64,000 nt of DNA from Bradyrhizobium arachidis (GTDB lineage: Bacteria > Pseudomonadota > Alphaproteobacteria > Rhizobiales > Xanthobacteraceae), in the NCBI RefSeq assembly GCF_015291705.1, contig NZ_CP030050.1, positions 5,518,001 to 5,582,000 of the forward strand, in the 5' to 3' direction. This document shows positions 46,422-54,858 of this stretch, piece after piece (within the stretch, counting starts at the first letter, position 1; every line of letters begins with the position of its first letter). The notes beneath the pieces were generated by a model. The model made no database searches. It was given only the letters and a program-made list of their open reading frames with translations, and had not been told where the DNA came from. Position numbers and translations under genes: made by a program.

Positions 46422-46438
46422 TTGGAATCTGATACCAA
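46422..46438. promoter_or_regulatory. Candidate LysR-type site in the divergent gap
   Basis: TTGG-N9-CCAA, an interrupted dyad fitting T-N11-A, lies 36 bases upstream of the LysR start and between it and the aminotransferase gene. Such sites are common in divergent LysR promoters. Not verified. Confidence 0.4.
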
Positions 46439-46544
46439 TAGGAGGCAGCAATCTGCGATTTTGTTCCAAGCGGCGCATCGCTTGCTCGCGCTTGTGATCG
46501 CGCCTAATTCAAATGACCGGGATAGCAGTGGCGGAGACCAGCAC

Positions 46545-47723
46545 TTGATCGACATCGACCAGATTCGTGCCGACACGCCGGCCGCCGGCCGGCTCGCGTA
46601 CCTCCACAATGCCGGAGCGGCTCTCATGCCGACCGCCGTCGTCAATGCCATGAAGCAGCATATTGATCTGGAGAGCGAGATCGGAGGCTATGCCGCCGCC
46701 GACCACGAGGCCGAACAGCTCGATGCGGTTTACGGCTCGGTCGCACGCCTGCTGAATGCGGCGCCCGACGAGGTCGCCCTCATGGAGAACGCGACGGTCG
46801 CCTGGCAGATGGCGTTCTATTCGCTTCCATTTCGCCAGGGCGATCGGATCCTCACCGCCGAAGCGGAATATGCCGCCAACTATGTCGCGTTTCTTCAAGT
46901 CGCGAAACGAACTGGCGCGACGATCGATATCGTGCCGAGCGATGCCAGCGGAGAGCTCGATGTCGCCGCGCTCGAACGCATGATTGACGCGCGCGTGAAG
47001 CTGATCGCGATCACCTGGGTCCCGACCAATGGCGGGCTGGTCAATCCCGCGGCGGCGATCGGCAAGATTGCGCGGGAGCACGGCGTTCCCTACCTGCTCG
47101 ATGCCTGCCAGGCCGTCGGCCAGATGGAGGTCGATGTCGAGGCCATCGGCTGCGACATGCTGTCGGCGACGGGGCGCAAATTCCTGCGCGGCCCGCGCGG
47201 CACCGGCTTTCTCTATGTCCGCCGCGCGCTGCTGCAGCAGCTCGAACCGCCGATGATCGACCATTTCGCGGCGCCGTGGGTCGCACGGAATGAATACCGG
47301 CTGCGCGACGATGCGCGCCGTTTCGAGACCTGGGAGAACAACTACGCGGCCCGGCTGGGGCTGGGCGCTGCCGTGGACTACGCCCTCGATATCGGTCTTG
47401 GCCCGATCGAGCAGCGCTGCCGCCTGCTCGCCGATCGCCTGCGTGCCGGCCTTGCATCCATTCGTGGCGTCACAATTCGTGACCTCGGTCGCACGCCGGG
47501 CGCGATCGTCAGCTTCACGATGGAGGGGCATGAAGCGGATGCCATCGTCCGCAGCGCCGCTGCGGCCGGCATCGCCATCGGCGCTTCGGATCCGGCGAGC
47601 ACCCGCATCGACGCCGAAATCCGCGCGCTGCCGCCGCTCGTGCGTGCATCCCCGCATTACTACAACACGGAAGCCGAGATCGATCGGCTTGTCGATCACC
47701 TCGCGGGTTCGGCGGCGCGGTAG
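46545..47723 (+). CDS. PLP-dependent class V aminotransferase family protein
   Basis: A 392-residue protein of the cysteine desulfurase/isopenicillin epimerase group. The PLP lysine is in SATGRKFLRGPRGTGFLYV, the PLP-binding aspartate and histidine region is PYLLDACQAVGQMEVD, and ALMENATVAWQMAFYSLPF precedes the cofactor pocket. The frame is open from 46422, but the best start is TTG at 46545 with GGAG eight bases before it, giving MIDIDQIRADTPAAGRLAYL. It is divergent from the LysR gene and may provide or use an amino acid of the same pathway. Reaction not predictable. Confidence 0.88.
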   Translation: MIDIDQIRADTPAAGRLAYLHNAGAALMPTAVVNAMKQHIDLESEIGGYAAADHEAEQLDAVYGSVARLLNAAPDEVALMENATVAWQMAFYSLPFRQGDRILTAEAEYAANYVAFLQVAKRTGATIDIVPSDASGELDVAALERMIDARVKLIAITWVPTNGGLVNPAAAIGKIAREHGVPYLLDACQAVGQMEVDVEAIGCDMLSATGRKFLRGPRGTGFLYVRRALLQQLEPPMIDHFAAPWVARNEYRLRDDARRFETWENNYAARLGLGAAVDYALDIGLGPIEQRCRLLADRLRAGLASIRGVTIRDLGRTPGAIVSFTMEGHEADAIVRSAAAAGIAIGASDPASTRIDAEIRALPPLVRASPHYYNTEAEIDRLVDHLAGSAAR

Positions 47724-47736
47724 CGGCGCGCACTGC

Positions 47737-48981
47737 TCAGGTGCAGCGCGCGCTCAGTCCGGATGCACTTAGCCTCGCCATGACCTCGTCGAGATGCGCG
47801 GCGTCGCGGGTCTCGATGACGAGTTGCAGCAGGGTCGCCTTGGCCGGCAGGTCGGAGAAGGTCCGCTGATGCGAAACCTCGATGATGTTGGCGCCAGCCT
47901 CGGCCAGCAGCCCCGCCACCGCAGCGAGCTGCCCGGGCCTGTCGGGGATATCGAGCGACAACTGGGTCAGCCGCCCCTCGCGCGCGAGCTCGCGGGTGAG
48001 AACGGATGCGATCAGCCGCGTATCAATGTTGCCGCCGCTCAGCACCAGGCCAACTTTCTCGCCGGCGAAGCGGGAGGGATCGGACATCAGCGCGGCAAGG
48101 CCGGCGGCGCCGGCGCCCTCGACGACCGTCTTCTCGATCGAGATCAGGGTCGCGACCGCGCGCTCGAGCTCGGCTTCGTTGACGAGCGCGATGTCGTCGA
48201 CGAGGCCGCGGACGATCTCGGTGGTGATCTTACCCGGCGACTTCACGGCGATGCCCTCGGCGAGCGTGTCGCCGCGCGCCGGCAGATTGCCGTCGTGGAT
48301 GGCGTTGTACATCGAGGGATAGAGCCAGGCTTCGACGCCCAGGATGCGCAGCGACGGCTTGATCGACTTGGCGGCGATGGCGATGCCGCTGATCAGCCCG
48401 CCGCCGCCGATCGGGACGACCAGCGTATCGAGCCCCGGCACGGCCTTGAGCATCTCAAGGCCAACGGTGCCCTGGCCCGCGATCACCAGCGGATCGTCGT
48501 AAGGATGGACGAAGATCATGCCGCGGGCTTCGCCATGGCTGCGCGCAAACGCCGCCGCCTCTTCCAGAGTTTCGCCCGTGACCACCACTTCGGCGCCATG
48601 GTGCCTGGTGTTCTCGATCTTCACCATCGGCGTGCCCACAGGCATCACGATGGTGGCGGGAATGCCGAGGCGCCTCGCATGATAAGCGACGCCCTGGGCG
48701 TGGTTGCCCGCCGACATCGCGACGACGCCGCGCGCACGCTCTTCCGGCGTCAGCGCGGTGAGCCGGTTGAGCGCGCCGCGCTCCTTGAACGAGGAGGTGA
48801 ACTGCAGGTTCTCGAATTTCAGCCAGATGTCGCAGCCGCAGATGTTGCTCAGCGTGCGGCTGTAGCTGCAGGGCGTCTCGACGACGGCGCCGCGGATGGT
48901 CTCGGCGGCGGCATGGATGTCGCGAGGTGTGACCGGATAGCCACCGGGATCCGCGGACGTGTTTTGGGACAACTCAGCCAT
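47737..48981 (-). CDS. ilvA: Threonine ammonia-lyase with ACT domain
   Basis: The 414-residue PLP enzyme deaminates threonine (and serine) to 2-oxobutyrate, the entry to isoleucine. The PLP lysine is in FTSSFKERGALNRL, and the phosphate-binding loop is VVPIGGGGLISGIAIAAK. AMSAGNHAQGVAYHARRLGI is the substrate loop. Residues from about 330 form an ACT-like regulatory domain (LSLDIPDRPGQLAAVAGLLA), shorter than in E. coli IlvA, so the protein resembles the single-ACT type often catabolic. Convergent with the aminotransferase gene. Confidence 0.9.
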   Translation of the reverse strand: MAELSQNTSADPGGYPVTPRDIHAAAETIRGAVVETPCSYSRTLSNICGCDIWLKFENLQFTSSFKERGALNRLTALTPEERARGVVAMSAGNHAQGVAYHARRLGIPATIVMPVGTPMVKIENTRHHGAEVVVTGETLEEAAAFARSHGEARGMIFVHPYDDPLVIAGQGTVGLEMLKAVPGLDTLVVPIGGGGLISGIAIAAKSIKPSLRILGVEAWLYPSMYNAIHDGNLPARGDTLAEGIAVKSPGKITTEIVRGLVDDIALVNEAELERAVATLISIEKTVVEGAGAAGLAALMSDPSRFAGEKVGLVLSGGNIDTRLIASVLTRELAREGRLTQLSLDIPDRPGQLAAVAGLLAEAGANIIEVSHQRTFSDLPAKATLLQLVIETRDAAHLDEVMARLSASGLSARCT

Positions 48982-49026
48982 AGGACAGCATAGAGCATTT
49001 AGCCGGCTCAGGCGATAAGCCGGCCG

Positions 49027-49887
49027 CTATTTGGTAAATTCCCGGGAGCGCGAGGCGCGCCAGAGCGTCCACAGCGTGCGCAGCCGCGAGGCCGGCTGCG
49101 GCGTAAACGGATTGCGCGCTGGCTGCGCCAGGCGCTTGAGATCGGCCCGCACCAGCCCGAGCGGCAGAAAGGCCGGCCGGGCCGCGGTTGGCAGCTCCGC
49201 CAGCAGCGATAGCGCCGTCGCCAGATGCTGCTGCGCTTCGCCCGTGAGCTGGTCCAGCACGGCACGCAGGTTCGGCGTGTCCTTGCCGGCGAACACGTCC
49301 TCCATGCTGCAATTGTGGCGCGCCAGCACCTGCTGGGGCAGGAACAATTGCCGGTGCGCCGCATCGCGCGGCAGGTTCGCGATGACCTGCGCGATGCCCT
49401 GCGCCAGCCCGGCGTGACGGGCGAGATGCTCGGCCGCGTCCGAAGGCGGCGCCATGATGCGGGCCGCGAGTGCAAACAGCGCCGACGAGGTCGCTGCCAG
49501 ATAGCCTTCCAGCGCCGTCGTGGTCGGCATCGGATCGTTGTAGAGATCGAACTGGTGCTCGTCGACGAGCAGCGACAGAGGTTCGACCGGCAGGTCGAAA
49601 TCGCGGATCGCGCGGAGCAGCTCTGCCGCCACGGGATTGCCCTCGGCGCTGCCATGGACATGGCCCGCGAGCAGATCGGTCCACCATTGAAAGCGGATCT
49701 CGCCCGGCAAGGGCTGGCTCACCTGGTCGCGGACGCGGACGATCTCGACGTTGAAAGCATAGAGTGCCAGCAGCGCGCGGCGCTCGGCGGCAGGCACGAA
49801 CAGCGTCGCGGCATAGCGCGGAAAGTCATGGCTGCGCAGCAGATCGGCGCAGTAAGTCACGGTGTCCGGCGGCGCGGCGCTGCTCAT
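49027..49887 (-). CDS. Squalene/phytoene synthase-like protein, NDUFAF6 homologue
   Basis: A 286-residue protein with the isoprenoid synthase fold. The N-terminal helix region DVTYCADLLRSHDFPRYAAT-like start and LFVPAAERRALLALYAFNVE are typical, but the first aspartate-rich motif (DxxxD) reads VRDQVSQ, so it has lost catalytic aspartates. NLPRDAAHRQLFLPQQVLAR is the conserved second half. The mitochondrial relative NDUFAF6 is a complex I assembly factor. It overlaps by four bases with the gene for an NDUFAF3-like protein and follows secF-secD-yajC on the same strand, an arrangement I recall as conserved in alphaproteobacteria. Likely a complex I assembly pseudoenzyme (inference). Confidence 0.82.
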   Translation of the reverse strand: MSSAAPPDTVTYCADLLRSHDFPRYAATLFVPAAERRALLALYAFNVEIVRVRDQVSQPLPGEIRFQWWTDLLAGHVHGSAEGNPVAAELLRAIRDFDLPVEPLSLLVDEHQFDLYNDPMPTTTALEGYLAATSSALFALAARIMAPPSDAAEHLARHAGLAQGIAQVIANLPRDAAHRQLFLPQQVLARHNCSMEDVFAGKDTPNLRAVLDQLTGEAQQHLATALSLLAELPTAARPAFLPLGLVRADLKRLAQPARNPFTPQPASRLRTLWTLWRASRSREFTK

Positions 49888-50267
49888 GGCACGGCGATCA
49901 GCGCGGCCGCGACACGGCGCCGTTCGCCGATCATGATGTTGTAGGTGCGCACGGCAGGGCCGGTCTGCATCGTGTCCAGCACCACCCTCACCGCCTTGAG
50001 CGCCTGGCGCAGCTCCGGCGGCGGCAGCCAGAGCCCGGTTCCGGTACCGATCAGCAGCGTGTCGATGCCGTTGGCGGCCGCGAACACCCGGTCCAGCGAA
50101 TAGCGGTCGATCTTGGCGGGATCGGTCACGTCCCAGGCCCAGATCGCGTCGGGCAGGCAGAGCAGCGAGCCGCGATGCGACATGCCGGCAAAGGCGAAAC
50201 CGCCCTTGCCATAAGCCTCGATCGGCGCCGAGCGCGGGAAATGCGGAGCGTTGGGATCGCCGGCCAT
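49884..50267 (-). CDS. Mth938-like domain protein, NDUFAF3 homologue
   Basis: A 127-residue single-domain protein of the Mth938/DUF498 fold: IEAYGKGGFAFAGMSHRGSL, LCLPDAIWAWDVTDPAKIDR, GIDTLLIGTGTGLWLPPPEL and VLDTMQTGPAVRTYNIMIGE. This matches the mitochondrial complex I assembly factor NDUFAF3. It is translationally coupled (ATGA) with the NDUFAF6-like gene and begins 60 bases after secF. The pairing of the two assembly-factor homologues supports a shared role in assembling NADH dehydrogenase. Confidence 0.85.
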   Translation of the reverse strand: MAGDPNAPHFPRSAPIEAYGKGGFAFAGMSHRGSLLCLPDAIWAWDVTDPAKIDRYSLDRVFAAANGIDTLLIGTGTGLWLPPPELRQALKAVRVVLDTMQTGPAVRTYNIMIGERRRVAAALIAVP

Positions 50268-50327
50268 GAACTTCGTCCGAATGGGCTGACTACCCTCGCA
50301 AACTCGTGCGAGGGCATAGGGTTCGGA

Positions 50328-51347
50328 TCACGCCTTGGTTTTCTTCGCCGGCGCAGCCGTATCGGGCGCATCCTCGCGGTGCTCGCCGACGCCGAGATAG
50401 ATCAGGATCGGAGCTGCGATGAAGATCGAGGTGTAGGTACCGACCAGCACGACGCCGAACATCATCACCGCGGTGAAGCTGTGGATGGCATGACCGCCGA
50501 ACAGCAGCAGGGCCAGCAGGGCCAATGTCACCGTGACGTGGGTGATGATCGACCGCGACAGCGTCGAGTTGATGGACTCGTTGAGCAGCTGCGGCATCGG
50601 CATCTTCTTGTAGCGGCGCAGCATCTCGCGGATACGGTCGTAGATGACGACGGTGTCGTTGAGCGAATAGCCCAGAATCGTCAGCAGCGCGGCGATGCTG
50701 GTCAGGTCGAAATCGACCTGGCTGATCGACATGAAGCCGATCGTCAGCACGATGTCGTGCACGTTGGCGATCATGGCGCCCAACGCGAACTGCCATTCGA
50801 AGCGGAACCAGAGATAGATCAGGATCGCGACGATCGCGAGCATCAGGCCGAGCATACCGTAGGCCAAAAGCTCTCCGGCGACGCGCGGACCGAGCACCTC
50901 GGTGCGCTGAATGTCGACGCTGTCGCCGAGCGCGCCACGAAGCTTCTGCAGGGCTGCCTGCTGCGCGGCGTCGCCCCCTGGCTGTTCCGCAACACGGATC
51001 AGGACGTTCTCGGGGCCGCCGAACTGCTGCAACTGGACTTCGCCGAGACCCAGGGCGTCGAGCGTGGTGCGCATCGCCGCGATGTCGGCAGTGCCGGACC
51101 TCGCCTTCACCTCGAGCAGCGTGCCGCCCTTGAAGTCGATACCGAGGTTCAGGCCGTGGGTGAAGAACAGCGTGATCGCGACGATCGACAGCACCGCCGA
51201 GATCGGGAAGCTGATGCGGCGGAAGCGCGTGAAGTCGAAATGCGTGTTGTCCGGAACGATGCGCAGCGACGGCAACAGGCCAAGCGCCGCGACCACGGTG
51301 AGAATGGCAATGAGGACGCCGAGCCCGATGAGAACGGTGTGAGTCAC
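50328..51347 (-). CDS. secF: Preprotein translocase subunit SecF
   Basis: A 339-residue inner-membrane protein with six transmembrane segments that couples the proton-motive force to late steps of Sec export. The start (MTHTVLIGLGVLIAILTVVA) carries an extra hydrophobic stretch before the family motif ISFPISAVLSIVAITLFFTH and GLNLGIDFKGGTLLEVK. The conserved TM4-5 segment is present as SIAALLTILGYSLNDTVVIY DRIREMLRR. It lies 10 bases after secD, in the order yajC-secD-secF-NDUFAF3-like-NDUFAF6-like. Confidence 0.97.
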   Translation of the reverse strand: MTHTVLIGLGVLIAILTVVAALGLLPSLRIVPDNTHFDFTRFRRISFPISAVLSIVAITLFFTHGLNLGIDFKGGTLLEVKARSGTADIAAMRTTLDALGLGEVQLQQFGGPENVLIRVAEQPGGDAAQQAALQKLRGALGDSVDIQRTEVLGPRVAGELLAYGMLGLMLAIVAILIYLWFRFEWQFALGAMIANVHDIVLTIGFMSISQVDFDLTSIAALLTILGYSLNDTVVIYDRIREMLRRYKKMPMPQLLNESINSTLSRSIITHVTVTLALLALLLFGGHAIHSFTAVMMFGVVLVGTYTSIFIAAPILIYLGVGEHREDAPDTAAPAKKTKA

Positions 51348-51357
51348 GATCAGGCTC

Positions 51358-52962
51358 CTAGATCGGCACGCTCTGCGGCCGCTTCCACCGCACCCACCAA
51401 GCGACGATCAGCCGGGTCAGGGTGAAGGCGGTGAACACCGTGGTGATGATGCCGATGCCGAGCGTCACGGCGAAGCCGCGCACCGGGCCGGTGCCGATGT
51501 AGAACAGCACCGCGGCAGCAATGAAGGTGGTGATGTTGGAATCGAGGATGGTTGCGAGCGCGCGCTTGAACCCGGCGTCGATCGCCGAGATCGCGTTGCG
51601 GCCGCCGCGCAGCTCCTCGCGGATGCGCTCATAGATCAGCACGTTGGAGTCCACCGCGATGCCCACGGTGAGCACGATGCCGGCGATGCCGGGCAGCGTC
51701 AGCGTGGCGTTGAGCAGCGACAGCAGGCCGAAGATCATGGCGACGTTGATGGTCACCGCGATGTTGGCGAACACGCCGAACAGCCGGTAGGTCAGCAGCA
51801 TGAACACAATCACGAGGATCGAGCCGACGTAAGCCGCAAGCTCACCCTTCTCGATCGAGTCCTGGCCGAGGCCCGGGCCGACGGTGCGCTCCTCGACTAC
51901 GGTCAGCGGCGCCGGCAGCGCGCCGGCGCGCAGCAGGATGGCGAGATCGTTGGCCGATTGCACGGTGAAGCTGCCGGAGATCTGGCCCTGGCCGCCGGTG
52001 ATGGGCTCGCGGATCACGGGCGCCGAGATCACCTTGTTGTCGAGCACGATCGCGAAGGGCAGCCCAACGTTTTCCTGCGTCGCCTGCGCGAATTTGCGCG
52101 CCCCCGACGTGTTGAACTTGAAGCTGACGACCGGTTCGCCGGTGCGCTGGTCAAAGCTCGCCTGAGCGTCGGTGAGGTCACCGCCGGCAACCAGCACCTG
52201 CTTCTTGACCACGTAAGGCGTCGGCGGCGGCGAGGCGCTCATCAACAGCTCGGATTCCGGCGGCAACCTGCCCTGCTGCGCCTGATCCGGCGGCACGGAG
52301 GTATCGACCATGCGGAATTCCATCTTCGCGGTCTTGCCCAGCAATTCCTTCAGACGGGTCGGGTCCTGGAGGCCGGGGACCTGCACCAGGATGCGGTCGT
52401 TGCCCTGGCGCTGGATCACGGGCTCGACGGTGCCGAGCTCGTTGACGCGGCGCTCGACGATCTGGATCGACTGCTCGATGGTCTTGCGCATGCGGTCGAG
52501 CATCGCGGCCTGCGGGATGGTCAGGCGGATCACGCCGCCGCCGGCATCGGTCACCTCGAGGTCGCGCTGACCGCTCGATCCCATCAGACCGCCCAGCGGC
52601 TGGGACAGCTCGCGCAGCTTGGCGAGCGCCGGCTGCACGTCGGTCTCCTTGGTGATACGCACCTCGGCCGCGTCGTTGCGTACGGTGACGCCGCCGGTGA
52701 AGCCGATCTTGGCATCGCGCAGCGTCCGGCGCACGTCGTCACGGATCTGGTCGAGCCGCTCCTTCTTCACATAGGCAGAATCGACCTCGAGCAGCAGATA
52801 GGAGCCGCCCTGGAGGTCGAGGCCGAGCACGAGCCGGCGCTGCGCCCAGGCCGGCCAGGTCTTGACCTGCGCTTCGGGAAAGAAGTTCGGGACCGCGCAG
52901 AGGCACACGATCAGCGCCGTCAGGATAATCCCGAGCGCCTTCCACCGCGTGAAATACAACAT
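51358..52962 (-). CDS. secD: Preprotein translocase subunit SecD
   Basis: A 534-residue partner of SecF with six transmembrane segments and a large periplasmic P1 domain. Family motifs are RRLVLGLDLQGGSYLLLEVD near the N-terminus and, in the membrane half, LPGIAGIVLTVGIAVDSNVL followed by IYERIREELRGGRNAISAID. The start ATG at 52962 opens MLYFTRWKALGIILTALIVC. The gap to yajC upstream is 49 bases and to secF downstream 10 bases. Confidence 0.97.
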   Translation of the reverse strand: MLYFTRWKALGIILTALIVCLCAVPNFFPEAQVKTWPAWAQRRLVLGLDLQGGSYLLLEVDSAYVKKERLDQIRDDVRRTLRDAKIGFTGGVTVRNDAAEVRITKETDVQPALAKLRELSQPLGGLMGSSGQRDLEVTDAGGGVIRLTIPQAAMLDRMRKTIEQSIQIVERRVNELGTVEPVIQRQGNDRILVQVPGLQDPTRLKELLGKTAKMEFRMVDTSVPPDQAQQGRLPPESELLMSASPPPTPYVVKKQVLVAGGDLTDAQASFDQRTGEPVVSFKFNTSGARKFAQATQENVGLPFAIVLDNKVISAPVIREPITGGQGQISGSFTVQSANDLAILLRAGALPAPLTVVEERTVGPGLGQDSIEKGELAAYVGSILVIVFMLLTYRLFGVFANIAVTINVAMIFGLLSLLNATLTLPGIAGIVLTVGIAVDSNVLIYERIREELRGGRNAISAIDAGFKRALATILDSNITTFIAAAVLFYIGTGPVRGFAVTLGIGIITTVFTAFTLTRLIVAWWVRWKRPQSVPI

Positions 52963-53011
52963 CGACTGGACCTGTCAGATCAGGAGACTTGAGATGCTCG
53001 CGGCAAAGCGC

Positions 53012-53368
53012 TCACTTGGCCGCGGTGTCGTCCTTTGCGCTTTCCTTGGCCGGCTCGCCCTTGGCACGCACGCCGGAGATCATCTGGCGCATCTGCCGCA
53101 CGCGCACGCCATCGGAGATCTCGAATTCGATCTGGTCGTCATCGACGACCTTGGTGACCTTTCCGACGAGGCCGCCCGAGGTCACGACGGTGTCGCCGCG
53201 GCGGATGTTCTTCACGAGGTCGGCATGGTCGCGGACCTTCTTCTGCTGCGGACGCAGAATCAGGAAGTACATGATCACGAAGATCAGGGCGAACGGCAGC
53301 AGCGACATCAACATGCTGTTGGTGTCACCGGCGCCCGCAGCCTGGGCATACGCAGGGGTAATCAACAT
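53012..53368 (-). CDS. yajC: Preprotein translocase accessory subunit YajC
   Basis: A 118-residue single-span membrane protein associated with SecDF. It begins MLITPAYAQAAGAGDTNSML, has the membrane segment SLLPFALIFVIMYFLILRPQ, then QKKVRDHADLVKNIRRGDTV and VTSGGLVGKVTKVVDDDQIE, all typical. The ATG at 53368 is chosen; the frame is open 30 codons further but that part is not YajC-like. First gene of the sec group; its promoter must lie in the roughly 180-base gap shared with the divergent DUF815 gene. Confidence 0.96.
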   Translation of the reverse strand: MLITPAYAQAAGAGDTNSMLMSLLPFALIFVIMYFLILRPQQKKVRDHADLVKNIRRGDTVVTSGGLVGKVTKVVDDDQIEFEISDGVRVRQMRQMISGVRAKGEPAKESAKDDTAAK

Positions 53369-53550
53369 TTCGGACGATCCTCGTGAGAACGGGGGACAGC
53401 CGGTCAGGCCCTCAAAGGCGACCGGTTCGGTCAAATTCGCGCGGACTATAGCGGCCACCGCCCCAATTGCAACGCTGCCAGACCGTCGATTTGGCCACCT
53501 TGCGGCGCGCCGTCAGGCCCGATAAGGCTGCGTTCTCAGGAACTTCGGAC

Positions 53551-54543
53551 ATGCCCAAAAAACCAAGCAAAAGCCCGGCCGGCAAAGGCCCCCGTACCCC
53601 TGCCAAGAAGCCTGCCCGCCTCGCGGCAAATCGCCCCAAGGGGGCCGTCAAGGCAGCCGCGACAGCAGCCCCAGACCTTAACCAGGAGCGTGTCGTCCGC
53701 GCGCTGGAGACGATCGCGGCACACCTTGCCGCCCAGGGCAAGCCGATCGCTGAACCCGCCTCGTTCGACCGGGCGGACGCCTATGTCTGGCACCCCGATG
53801 GCCGCCTCGCGCCGGTGCCGCGGGTCAGCCGCGTCGAGCTGTTCCTGCTCAAGGGCGTCGACCGGATGCGGGACATCCTGATGGAGAACACCGAGCGTTT
53901 CGCCAACGGCCTGCCCGCCAACAACGCCCTGCTCTGGGGCGCGCGCGGCATGGGCAAGTCGTCGCTGGTGAAGGCCGCGCATGCCAGCATCAATGCGGAA
54001 CGCAAGCCGGCAGACAAGCTGAAGCTGATCGAGATCCATCGCGAGGATATCGAAACGCTGCCGATGCTGATGGAGAAGCTCCGCGACGCCAGCTTCCGCT
54101 TCATCGTGTTCATCGATGACCTCTCCTTCGACGGCAATGACGCGTCCTACAAGTCGCTCAAGGCCGTGCTCGAAGGCGGCATAGAGGGCCGGCCCGAGAA
54201 CGTCATCCTCTACGCCACTTCCAATCGCCGCCACCTACTGGCGCGTGACATGATCGAGAACGAGCGCTCGACCGCGATCAATCCCGGCGAAGCAGTCGAG
54301 GAGAAGGTCTCGCTGTCGGACCGCTTCGGCCTGTGGCTCGGCTTCCATCGCTGCAGCCAGGACGAATATCTCGCCATGGTGCGCGGCTATTGCAGCCATT
54401 TCGGCATCAAGGTCGACGACGAGGCGCTCGAGCGCGAGGCGCTGGAATGGTCGACCACGCGCGGCTCGCGCTCTGGCCGCGTCGCCTGGCAGTTCGTGCA
54501 GGAGCTTGCAGGACGGCTGGGTGTGAAGCTGACGGCGACGTAG
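53551..54543 (+). CDS. DUF815 AAA-type ATPase
   Basis: A 330-residue ATP-binding protein. The first 45 residues are Lys/Pro/Ala-rich (MPKKPSKSPAGKGPRTPAKK) and probably disordered. Then come Walker A in ALLWGARGMGKSSLVKAAHA, Walker B in RFIVFIDDLSFDGNDASYKS, the sensor region NVILYATSNRRHLLARDMIE, and the C-terminal lid with the arginine-rich TTRGSRSGRVAWQFVQELAG. DUF815 proteins are widely conserved, close to RarA/DnaA-like AAA+ ATPases, function unknown. ATG at 53551, divergent from yajC. Confidence 0.88.
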   Translation: MPKKPSKSPAGKGPRTPAKKPARLAANRPKGAVKAAATAAPDLNQERVVRALETIAAHLAAQGKPIAEPASFDRADAYVWHPDGRLAPVPRVSRVELFLLKGVDRMRDILMENTERFANGLPANNALLWGARGMGKSSLVKAAHASINAERKPADKLKLIEIHREDIETLPMLMEKLRDASFRFIVFIDDLSFDGNDASYKSLKAVLEGGIEGRPENVILYATSNRRHLLARDMIENERSTAINPGEAVEEKVSLSDRFGLWLGFHRCSQDEYLAMVRGYCSHFGIKVDDEALEREALEWSTTRGSRSGRVAWQFVQELAGRLGVKLTAT

Positions 54544-54858
54544 CGGTCGGATCGCACCCCGGTTGCGGCTGTCTTTCCCCGAAGATGGGGAATCAAGGAC
54601 GCGTACGTATCAAACCCGCCTCTGGCGGCGTTTAGGGACCTGGGGGGCCGAGTTTGTACACTGCGCTTCAACATTGATGTTGAGCAGGCGCGTGCCCTCA
54701 CCCGCGAGCGCGCTTGCGCAGGTCGCGCGCAGAGCTCCCTTCTCCGGTTGATCCGCTTACTTCATCACCCTGTGCCGGGTCGGCGCAACGGTGCTTTCCG
54801 GCGCGGCGGACGAAATCGCGTAGAAGAGGCGCGATTTGCCGTAGGGGCATCGCTGATC
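54544..54858. other. Intergenic region between the DUF815 and SphA-like genes
   Basis: About 315 bases between convergent genes. Composition is less regular than in genes. Short palindromic pieces are present, such as CCCC-GAAGAT-GGGG near 54577 (terminator-like but without a T-tract). No gene or RNA recognised. Confidence 0.4.

Noticed and set aside
54544..54858. A tRNA-like fold in the gap before the SphA-like gene
   Set aside because: No cloverleaf with consistent acceptor, anticodon and T-arm stems could be drawn.
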